Positions 21,921 to 26,101 of a DNA stretch of 26,101 nt are shown piece after piece. The DNA is from a virus. Where the stretch lies: IMG/VR virus record IMGVR_UViG_3300024505_000086, positions 1-26,101 of that record, one strand, 5' to 3'. The notes beneath the pieces were generated by a model. It had not been told where the DNA came from and ran no database searches. It saw only the letters and a list, made by a program, of their open reading frames with translations. Position numbers and translations under genes: made by a program. Within the stretch, counting starts at the first letter, position 1, and every line of letters starts with the position of its first letter.

Positions 21921-22390
21921 TGCTTTGCCTTCCATTTGGTTAGCTCTGATACGTGTATTGCATGTGATGTCCTCCCGCCGACTGTCTTTATGCGGGCGTC
22001 ATTGTAAAGATCGTCAGCAAATGCATATCCGGGGAAATGCACCGACGACCCATCGATGATTGCAAGCACATAGATGTCGATCTCTTCGTTTCTTCTTTTA
22101 GGCCCAAACAGGTGACAGTCCTTGTACCGCGTAGATTTGATGTCTATGCGGCGTCCTTTCAGCATGCAGTCGTATGACCATTTGCGAGGATGAGGAACTG
22201 GATTGAAGAAGATGTTCCAGTGCTTGCAAAATGCGAACTCTGCTAGCACGCCATCTTCATCAATCTCGTTCGGTTCATTCTTGCCAACCTGTCGATCTTG
22301 AACGCCGACGACCCTATCAGTGAATGTCCGCAAGTTGCCAAGCGCGTGGCACATTGCGATCTCTTCTTGGGTCAGGACAACGGTGATCAA
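21917..22390 (-). CDS. PD-(D/E)xK-like predicted nuclease
   Basis: 157 residues if it starts at TTG 22390, which overlaps the preceding stop as TTGA and gives the natural opening MITVVLTQEE; the frame is open to ATG 22432, but the added residues overlap the preceding gene. The core fits the PD-(D/E)xK fold: a helix with E51 (GVLAEFAFCKHW), D74 (WSYDCML), the strand motif RRIDIKSTRYK (D83-I-K85), then a strand-rich end (EIDIYVLAIIDGSSVHFPGYAF). Enzymes with this fold cut DNA with metal ions. The match is by pattern only, and the family has many unannotated phage members. It sits in the recombination operon, which fits a DNA end or structure-specific nuclease. Confidence 0.62.
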   Translation of the reverse strand: MITVVLTQEEIAMCHALGNLRTFTDRVVGVQDRQVGKNEPNEIDEDGVLAEFAFCKHWNIFFNPVPHPRKWSYDCMLKGRRIDIKSTRYKDCHLFGPKRRNEEIDIYVLAIIDGSSVHFPGYAFADDLYNDARIKTVGGRTSHAIHVSELTKWKAKQ

Positions 22391-22704
22391 AGTTTCATCT
22401 CTGCGCGTCTGGTGGCTTCGTGAGACTGCCACTCGCTGAATCGCATCCTGATAAACTCAAGTTGCACCTTCAGGAGAGAAGCCTTCTTTCGTTCTTCCAC
22501 CATCTTTTCGATATACTCATGCCATTCGTCAGACGCCTTGATTTGCATCTCAGCCTTGCTGACTGGCATTTCCCCCAAGGCCGCCATGCGTTGGGCTAGC
22601 ACGGCGGACTTGCTTTCTTCCAAGAGCGAGGCCGCTGCGTCCTGATCGACCCAGCGCTTCGCGATGATCCGAAACTGTTCGGAAAGGGGAGGGCCGTTAT
22701 CCAT
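22387..22704 (-). CDS. Coiled-coil phage hypothetical protein
   Basis: 105 residues, highly charged and almost wholly helical: FRIIAKRWVDQDAAASLLEESKSAVLAQRM, then KASDEWHEYIEKMVEERKKASLLKVQLEFIRMRFSEWQSHEATRRAEMKL. The closing segment resembles small proteins found beside single-strand annealing modules in other phages. No catalytic motif. It ends by overlapping the predicted nuclease start and begins 2 bases after the previous stop. A structural or accessory role in the recombination module is possible; function unknown. Confidence 0.68.
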   Translation of the reverse strand: MDNGPPLSEQFRIIAKRWVDQDAAASLLEESKSAVLAQRMAALGEMPVSKAEMQIKASDEWHEYIEKMVEERKKASLLKVQLEFIRMRFSEWQSHEATRRAEMKL

Positions 22705-22706
22705 GA

Positions 22707-22955
22707 CTAGAAAGGAATCTCGTCGTCATCGCGAGCGGGCCGGCTGGCCGGCGCGGACTGGCGCTGTTCCTTCTTCTTCACGGAGAACGAGTACCAAGGG
22801 TTCCCATTCTTATCGACCTTGCGCCATGCGTTCAGCCAATATTCCGCACCATCGACCATGATGGACCCGGTCATGTCTGCCTGCCTGTCGTTTTCTTTGC
22901 GGTTGTTCTTGAACATAGAACCGCTGTTGTCGCGCTGTTCATACGCCATCGCCAT
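22707..22955 (-). CDS. Small protein with an SSB-like acidic C-terminal tail
   Basis: 82 residues. The body is strand-rich (GSMFKNNRKENDRQADMTGSIMVDGAEYWLNAWRKVDKNGNPWYSFSVKKKE); the C-terminus after a Ser/Pro/Arg linker is DDDEIPF, nearly the same as the DDDIPF tail by which bacterial SSB proteins recruit partners. The small beta domain plus linker plus acidic-Phe tail is the SSB layout, though the domain is shorter than a typical OB fold (about 110 residues). The start is ATG 22955 or ATG 22949, both near AAGGAG. It lies directly after the exonuclease and near the ERF annealing protein, a setting where SSB-type proteins are common. Confidence 0.7.
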   Translation of the reverse strand: MAMAYEQRDNSGSMFKNNRKENDRQADMTGSIMVDGAEYWLNAWRKVDKNGNPWYSFSVKKKEQRQSAPASRPARDDDEIPF

Positions 22956-23559
22956 ACTGCTCCTTCAGTTTGGAAACCTTATCGTCTAGCTCCGCAAGAA
23001 ACGCGGTAACTTCTTTAGTCATGTCCGAGGCTGTGTCGTTTGAAAACATATAACGAGCCACGAATAGCTGCATGTTCTCTGGCATACGGGGATCAAACGA
23101 CACAAAATCGCACCATTCTCGTTTGGTGCAGATCATCTGCCAGTGCATTTGCAAGATGTATTTGAGCGGCACGTTCCCCGTCATCAACGTCTCGATGTGC
23201 GTGGCAGTGTTTGGACATTTAATCTCCACAAGCCCATCATCGCCGACGAGGCCGTCAGGAGACGCGCCAGCCATTGAGATAGTGGGGTGGGGGACGAACC
23301 CTACCTCTTCCACCAGCACCCCCCTGTGCGCCTCATACGCGGCGCGGGCTAGTGGCTCGGTGTTCGTCCCCCACATCATGGCGGCGTTCTGATAGGAGTC
23401 CCCCGGCTTGCCTGTCAGACGCTCCACGATTAGTTCGGCCATGTAATTTGCGCGGGATGCGCCATAGCCGGCTTTAGTCTTTGCCATCACATCTGAGATA
23501 CGCGAGGCTGTCACTTTGCCCAAGCGCGCGAGATACCACTCGTCGGTGCGCTGTTCCAT
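22939..23559 (-). CDS. YqaJ/lambda-type recombination exonuclease
   Basis: 206 residues from ATG 23559 behind AAGGA; the longer in-frame reading overlaps the preceding gene. Family marks in order: QRTDEWYLARLGKVTASRISDVM at the N-terminus, MMWGTNTEPLARAAYE (E68), then the PD-(D/E)xK active site GASPDGLV (D102) ... GLVEIKCP (E112, K114), and LQMHWQMICTKREWCDFVSFDP. Such enzymes resect duplex DNA 5' to 3' as ring-shaped trimers and hand the single strand to an annealing protein. An ERF annealing protein is encoded two genes upstream, so the pair forms a Red-like system for phage recombination or genome-end processing. Ends 17 bases inside the next gene. Confidence 0.93.
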   Translation of the reverse strand: MEQRTDEWYLARLGKVTASRISDVMAKTKAGYGASRANYMAELIVERLTGKPGDSYQNAAMMWGTNTEPLARAAYEAHRGVLVEEVGFVPHPTISMAGASPDGLVGDDGLVEIKCPNTATHIETLMTGNVPLKYILQMHWQMICTKREWCDFVSFDPRMPENMQLFVARYMFSNDTASDMTKEVTAFLAELDDKVSKLKEQYGDGV

Positions 23560-23560
23560 G

Positions 23561-23746
23561 TCACCATTCCTTTTCCAGAATATCTTCAGCATCGCGCACG
23601 ATCTGGTTCATCTCTCGCACGCTGTCAGGGATCACCTCGTTGATGATCCGACGCAAAGCGGACTCGAGGTCCGCGATGCGCTGGGAGGCCCGGAGAGCCG
23701 TGCTAACAAGCTCGGCCTCGTAGGCAATCTCGCCCATCTTACTCAC
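23561..23746 (-). CDS. Small coiled-coil hypothetical protein
   Basis: 61 residues, starting at GTG 23746 within the end of the ERF gene (8-base overlap); ATG 23737 is an alternative. The sequence is one long helix with heptad character (IAYEAELVSTALRASQRIADLESALRRIINEVI ... REMNQIVRDAEDILEKEW). No family recognised. It lies between the annealing protein and exonuclease genes with no gaps, so an accessory role in that module is possible. Confidence 0.62.
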   Translation of the reverse strand: MSKMGEIAYEAELVSTALRASQRIADLESALRRIINEVIPDSVREMNQIVRDAEDILEKEW

Positions 23747-24323
23747 TGGGCTTCTCCGCTTCCTTGGCGGCAGCCTTCAGAGCCTTGATGGTGTCGGTGT
23801 CGATGAGGGCGCGATCTTCCTTGGACAAGGACTGCCACCATGCGGTGAGAGCGGCGGTGCCTTCCTTGGCGGCCTTATTGGCAGCGACCATCACGTCAGC
23901 GGAAGGCTTCTTCTTCTCGGGCGCATTCTTCACGCTGTCCACGGCGGTGTTGCCATCATCGTCATATGCAGCGAGAGCGAGCAAAGACATGATGCCGATG
24001 CGGCGCGCATAGGTAATCGCGCTTGCATAGCCGTGTGGGTCAGACTTGCCCGCAGGCATAAACAGAGTTTCCGACATAAACTCGCCGCTCTTGTGAACGA
24101 GCATAGTTTCCACTTCAGCGCCACCAGACACAACGCGCGGTGCCTGAATGATAGCAAGGTCGTTGGTGGCAAGCGGCTCGCGAATCACAGCGCGCACGGC
24201 AGCCAGATCAGCGTAGCGGCTCTTGTAATAAGGGTTATCCGCCGACTTGGAGGCGTCATCGATCTGACCTTGCGCCTTTGAAAGAGCGGTAGCCAGTTCA
24301 GCAATGGTCTCAGACATTTTCAT
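23739..24323 (-). CDS. erf: ERF-family single-strand annealing protein
   Basis: 194 residues; ATG 24323 follows AAGGAG. ERF family marks are clear: NPYYKSRYADLAAVRAVIREPLATNDLAIIQ near the N-terminus and DPHGYASAITYARRIGIMSLLALAAYDDDGN in the middle. The last 60 residues are a Lys/Ala-rich helical tail (AANKAAKEGTAALTAWWQSLSKEDRALI). ERF proteins anneal complementary single strands as rings, like P22 Erf, and drive circularisation or recombination of phage DNA. The partner exonuclease is encoded just downstream in the same operon. It is the second gene after the leftward promoter. Confidence 0.93.
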   Translation of the reverse strand: MKMSETIAELATALSKAQGQIDDASKSADNPYYKSRYADLAAVRAVIREPLATNDLAIIQAPRVVSGGAEVETMLVHKSGEFMSETLFMPAGKSDPHGYASAITYARRIGIMSLLALAAYDDDGNTAVDSVKNAPEKKKPSADVMVAANKAAKEGTAALTAWWQSLSKEDRALIDTDTIKALKAAAKEAEKPSE

Positions 24324-24334
24324 AGCTTTTCTCC

Positions 24335-24610
24335 TTAGATGTGTTCGTAGGCTTCAGAGAGGATGAACGAGCTTTTCTTATCGTCTTTATAAATGTGCGG
24401 GACGATAGCGTCGTAGATGAACGAGCCTTGCGTAAACGACTCTGATGAGCCGTCTGCCTTTTCGAGGTGAATGGCGTCGATGCAGTATTCCAAATCCACA
24501 TCGAGACGGTAGATGCTGATGCTGAGATGTGCATTCAGGATGAGAAGGCCGGGATAGTCCGGCACCTCGTACTCTTCGATCTGATAGGTAAAGTCGGTTA
24601 CGTGTTTCAT
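24335..24610 (-). CDS. First gene of the leftward operon, hypothetical
   Basis: 91 residues from ATG 24610; the frame is open to 24694, but that would place the start upstream of the likely promoter. The product is acidic and strand-rich (FTYQIEEYEVPDYPGLLILNAHLSISIYRLDVDLEYCIDAIHLEKADGS) and ends with a helix. I recognise no family. As the first gene after the divergent control region it should be expressed earliest, a position where phages often put anti-host or regulatory proteins. The ribosome site is weak (GGAACGAAG). Confidence 0.65.
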   Translation of the reverse strand: MKHVTDFTYQIEEYEVPDYPGLLILNAHLSISIYRLDVDLEYCIDAIHLEKADGSSESFTQGSFIYDAIVPHIYKDDKKSSFILSEAYEHI

Positions 24611-24637
24611 AGCTTCGTTCCGATTGCTTACCCTCTC

Positions 24638-24666
24638 TACATAGCGTACCCCGCAACATTTGACAA
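24638..24666 (-). promoter_or_regulatory. Leftward promoter of the recombination operon
   Basis: On the - strand TTGTCA (24666-24661) is separated by 17 bases from TATGTA (24643-24638). The -35 matches five of six consensus bases, the -10 is weak. Its -35 overlaps that of the rightward promoter, so the two would compete for polymerase. The predicted start lies about 20 bases before ATG 24610. Confidence 0.4.
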
Positions 24667-24690
24667 GCCCCTTATTGCATGCAATATATT
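24660..24690 (+). promoter_or_regulatory. Rightward promoter of the Cro-like gene
   Basis: A perfect TTGACA (24660-24665) and TATATT (24685-24690) are separated by 19 bases, slightly long. Transcription would begin at or within a few bases of ATG 24695, and no ribosome site precedes that ATG, so the mRNA may be leaderless, as known for lambda cI from its maintenance promoter. Confidence 0.5.
24673..24686. promoter_or_regulatory. 14-bp perfect palindrome, probable operator
   Basis: TATTGCATGCAATA is a perfect palindrome lying between the -35 and -10 of the rightward promoter and just upstream of the leftward -35. It is well placed as the binding site of a dimeric repressor such as the adjacent Cro/YdaS-like protein. 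No second full copy is seen in 24611-24694, which holds no gene. Confidence 0.55.
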
Positions 24691-24694
24691 TCAC

Positions 24695-24886
24695 ATGAAA
24701 CAGAGACCACCAGAACTTATGGATGTGATCTTGGCTGTTGGCGGCTTGTCTGAGCTGTCGCGCCGGTTGGGCGTGACGAGACAGGCGGTTAGCAACTGGA
24801 ACAAGGTTCCGTTCAAATACATTCGGACCATCTCAGAGATGACCGGCATCCCACGCGAAAAACTTAGGCCTGACCTTTATGGTTAA
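24695..24886 (+). CDS. Cro/YdaS-like helix-turn-helix repressor
   Basis: 63 residues. Nearly the whole protein is one HTH domain: ELMDVILAVGGLSELSRRLGVTRQAVSNWNKVPFKYIRTISEMTGIPREKLRPDLYG. The recognition helix is RQAVSNWNK, and the closing LRPDLY is typical of Cro-like and YdaS-family phage regulators. It is divergent to the recombination operon across a promoter region with a perfect palindrome, the standard layout of a phage genetic switch. No dimerising or protease-sensitive domain is present, so it is Cro-like in size, not a LexA-type CI. The start ATG has no ribosome site, consistent with a leaderless message. YdaS members were once proposed as antitoxins; no toxin partner is seen here. 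Confidence 0.85.
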   Translation: MKQRPPELMDVILAVGGLSELSRRLGVTRQAVSNWNKVPFKYIRTISEMTGIPREKLRPDLYG

Positions 24887-25211
24887 GCGACAGCACGCAC
24901 CTGTCAATAAATTGACACCCCGCGACGTGCTGGCTGCATTTCGCGATGGATGCGATACACGAATCATTGCCAGCGAGTATGGCTGGCGCGAGGCCCACGT
25001 TTATAAGTTGCTCGCCGTGGCGAGGGAGGCAGAGAGAGTTGTCAAAAGTCCTGAGATTTATCCTTCCTCTTCCGCCGAGCATGAACAGGCTCTGGCGATC
25101 CTCGAAGGGCGGCGGCGTGTATCGCTCGTCACAGTACGCAACTTGGAGGACAGCGGCGATCTGGCAGTTGTCGGTGCAGGCTCAGAAAGAAAAGATCGCG
25201 GGGCCGTATAA
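24879..25211 (+). CDS. Small helix-turn-helix protein whose 3' half overlaps rusA
   Basis: 110 residues, beginning with an 8-base overlap of the Cro-like gene. Residues 10-50 form a simple HTH (LTPRDVLAAFRDGCDTRIIASEYGWREAHVYKLLAVAREAERV), like homeodomain-type DNA-binding proteins of phages. From about residue 54 onward the frame runs inside the resolvase gene in another frame for 173 bases, and that part (SSSAEHEQALAILEGRRRVSLVTVRN...) does not look like a conserved domain. The HTH half is thus the supported part; whether the tail is useful is unknown. It may regulate the early genes. Confidence 0.55.
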   Translation: MVKRQHAPVNKLTPRDVLAAFRDGCDTRIIASEYGWREAHVYKLLAVAREAERVVKSPEIYPSSSAEHEQALAILEGRRRVSLVTVRNLEDSGDLAVVGAGSERKDRGAV

Positions 25212-25416
25212 GTTGACCATGCTTGTCGTGCGTCCAGACAAGCGAAAGCGCGACCTAGACAATTTGTTCAAGGCCGCCAGTGATGCGCTGGTCGGGGCTT
25301 CCATTTTGGAAGATCACAATTGCGAATGGCTGGAAGCCCGGTGGGTGCCGACAGGTCCGCAGTGTGAATTGATCGTGGAGGAACTAGAAGGCGAGAACTA
25401 CTGCGGCAACGACTAA
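25039..25416 (+). CDS. rusA: RusA-family Holliday junction resolvase
   Basis: 125 residues from TTG 25039, preceded by GAGGGAGG at 25022-25029; this gives MSKVLRFILPLPPSMNRLW, the expected N-terminus, and the usual length of about 120. The longer frame from ATG 24946 lies in the HTH gene. Family marks: PLPPSMNRLWR, then the acidic active site RPDKRKRDLDNLFKAASDAL (D72, D74) and ILEDHNCEW (D92), equivalent to D70, D72 and D91 of E. coli RusA. RusA dimers cut Holliday junctions symmetrically. It should complement the ERF/exonuclease pair of the leftward operon by resolving joint molecules and branches before packaging. Confidence 0.93.
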   Translation: MSKVLRFILPLPPSMNRLWRSSKGGGVYRSSQYATWRTAAIWQLSVQAQKEKIAGPYKLTMLVVRPDKRKRDLDNLFKAASDALVGASILEDHNCEWLEARWVPTGPQCELIVEELEGENYCGND

Positions 25417-25432
25417 GCTACGGAGAAAAGCA

Positions 25433-25600
25433 ATGGACAGAAGCAGGATCGACGCACTGGAAGAGGCGCTTACAGCGGCCATCGCGTTTATAGACCAATA
25501 CGTAGATGTGGAGGACGGCCCGGACGGAATCCCCGCGCCTAACTATGCAATGTCGCTGAATACTTACTTGCAAGAAGTTTTGGAGGGGAAAAATGGATGA
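25433..25600 (+). CDS. Small acidic hypothetical protein
   Basis: 55 residues from ATG 25433 behind GGAG to TGA 25600. The sequence is MDRSRIDALEEALTAAIAFI, then DQYVDVEDGPDGIPAPNYAM, then SLNTYLQEVLEGKNG: a helix, an acidic proline-containing turn and a second helix. It starts 16 bases after rusA and overlaps the next gene by 8 bases, so the frame is well supported although short. No family recognised; no membrane segment. Confidence 0.6.
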   Translation: MDRSRIDALEEALTAAIAFIDQYVDVEDGPDGIPAPNYAMSLNTYLQEVLEGKNG

Positions 25601-25877
25601 CGATCTTGTCAAAAAGCGGCCAATCTTCCCGATGACTGATAGTCGTGGACGAATATGGAAACGCAATGAACACGGAAACTTTTGCATAGTGTTGGAAAGT
25701 GAATACCGAAACATTTTTTTGTTGCGCCGTAAAAAACTTACGTACAAGGCAATAGGTAATATTTATCAAATACATAGCAATCATGTCAGGAAGCTTTTCT
25801 TCCGTTACATGAGACGCAGGCGCTTTAAAGTTTTGAAATATTTAAGGTCCCGTTCTGATAGGAAAAACAATGACTGA
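25593..25877 (+). CDS. Basic, AT-rich helix-turn-helix-like protein
   Basis: 94 residues behind GGAGGGG. The C-terminal half is strongly basic with an HTH-like segment (KKLTYKAIGNIYQIHSNHVRKLFFRYMRRRRFKVLKYLRSRSDRKNN), which suggests nucleic acid binding. Residues 17-40 are polar and aromatic (SRGRIWKRNEHGNFCIVLESEYRN). The coding sequence from about 25660 to 25865 is clearly more AT-rich than the flanking genes, and its start (MDDDLV) is almost the same as that of the next gene (MTDDLV), with a 12-base identity at DNA level. These marks suggest a recent acquisition. Function unknown. Confidence 0.6.
   Translation: MDDDLVKKRPIFPMTDSRGRIWKRNEHGNFCIVLESEYRNIFLLRRKKLTYKAIGNIYQIHSNHVRKLFFRYMRRRRFKVLKYLRSRSDRKNND
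25598..25609 (+). repeat. 12-bp direct repeat at a gene start, copy 1
   Basis: TGACGATCTTGT at the fifth and later bases of the gene beginning at 25593. It recurs at 25875-25886, in the equivalent place of the next gene. Confidence 0.7.
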
Positions 25878-26101
25878 CGATCTTGTGGCGCGTCTGCGCC
25901 TCATCAGCGCGTGGAAAACGCCGGGTGGTCCTATGCCAACTGAGGACATGGTCAATCCGCATATCACATGCGCGGAAGCCGCCGACCGCATTGAGCAACT
26001 GGAAGCGGCATATGCCCAACAGCAACAGGTTTGGAGCGATGCGATAGCACGCGCGGATCGGTATGAGGAGGCGCTGTCCCGCATTTACGCATGGTATCCA
26101 A
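25870..26101 (+). CDS. Hypothetical coiled-coil protein (3' truncated by the window)
   Basis: 77 codons are visible from ATG 25870, which overlaps the previous stop by 8 bases; the gene runs off the window. The sequence (MTDDLVARLRLISAWKTPGG ... TCAEAADRIEQLEAAYAQQQQVWSDAIARADRYEEALSRIYAW) has a long helix with heptad character. Short phage proteins of the ADRIEQLE type are common in early regions and have no assigned function. The GC-rich codon use matches the rest of the genome, unlike the gene before it. Confidence 0.65.
   Translation, partial: MTDDLVARLRLISAWKTPGGPMPTEDMVNPHITCAEAADRIEQLEAAYAQQQQVWSDAIARADRYEEALSRIYAWYP
25875..25886 (+). repeat. 12-bp direct repeat at a gene start, copy 2
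   Basis: Second copy of TGACGATCTTGT, near the start of the gene beginning at 25870. Both copies are preceded by GGAAAAA within about 15 bases, so ribosome site and start region are duplicated together. Confidence 0.7.

Noticed and set aside
24695-24886. YdaS-type antitoxin of a toxin-antitoxin pair
   Set aside because: The HTH family name suggests it, but no toxin gene follows and the divergent promoter setting fits a phage Cro-like regulator better.
24946-25038. Upstream extension of rusA to ATG 24946
   Set aside because: The added residues lie in the HTH gene region and do not resemble RusA; TTG 25039 has a ribosome site and gives the normal length and N-terminus.
1-26101. tRNA genes, CRISPR arrays, integrase with attachment sites, insertion sequences
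   Set aside because: I saw no cloverleaf with a CCA-type end, no regularly spaced repeats, no recombinase motifs and no terminal inverted repeats with a transposase.

Overview
The window looks like part of the genome of a short-tailed (podovirus-type) bacteriophage, or a closely related prophage, that infects an alphaproteobacterium. The phage assignment rests on a dense run of virion genes (head-tail adaptor, tail nozzle, two very large ejection-type proteins, an S74 tail fibre), a lysis cassette and a recombination module. The host assignment rests mainly on a GcrA-type regulator, a family essentially confined to Alphaproteobacteria. No terminase, portal, capsid, polymerase or integrase gene is visible, so lifestyle is not settled; a repressor-type divergent switch hints at temperate ancestry.

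Layout. (1) 1-2901, + strand: the end of one glycine-rich tail-fibre-like gene, a complete second paralogue of it, then a fused methyltransferase/glycosyltransferase/TPR protein. (2) 2906-4705, +: a small membrane/coiled-coil protein, a membrane-anchored beta-rich protein, a GH24 endolysin with a hydrophobic C-terminal extension, and an overlapping Rz/Rz1-like spanin pair. (3) 4736-19041, +: adaptor, nozzle, two small virion-associated proteins, a GNAT-like protein, a 1876-residue multidomain protein (two internal S74 modules, two DUF4214-like modules, a SleB-like hydrolase), an 863-residue ejection-type protein and a 607-residue tail fibre ending in an S74 chaperone/autoprotease. (4) 19042-19159: convergent intergenic region with a terminator hairpin and several TCAC/GTGA dyads. 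(5) 24610 down to 19160, - strand: one tightly packed operon, in order of transcription: a hypothetical protein, ERF annealing protein, a small coiled-coil protein, YqaJ/lambda-type exonuclease, a small protein with an SSB-like acidic tail, a coiled-coil protein, a PD-(D/E)xK-like protein, two short helical proteins that may be paralogues, an HNH endonuclease, a hypothetical protein, a DUF6378-like protein, a secreted lytic transglycosylase, a tiny membrane protein and GcrA. (6) 24611-24694: divergent control region with back-to-back promoters and a 14-bp perfect palindrome. (7) 24695-26101, +: Cro/YdaS-like regulator, a short HTH protein, RusA resolvase overlapping it, and three small genes, the last cut by the window end.

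How it fits together. The Cro-like protein probably acts at the palindrome to set the balance between the leftward and rightward transcripts. The leftward operon supplies ERF, exonuclease, possible SSB partner, nucleases and a GcrA homologue that could redirect host methylation-dependent transcription; rightward RusA would resolve the recombination intermediates. The long + strand block builds the tail and injection machine and lyses the host. Because the rightward early genes run off the right edge and the left edge opens inside a tail gene, the missing head and packaging genes probably lie between them on the rest of the (perhaps circularly permuted) genome; this is inference.

The most notable points are the conserved Ser-Lys autocleavage dyad in both internal S74 modules of the giant virion protein, the three-domain methyltransferase/glycosyltransferase beside duplicated tail fibre genes, an HTH gene whose second half overlaps rusA in another frame, a transglycosylase plus tiny membrane protein in the early operon, and an AT-rich gene flanked by copies of its neighbour's start.
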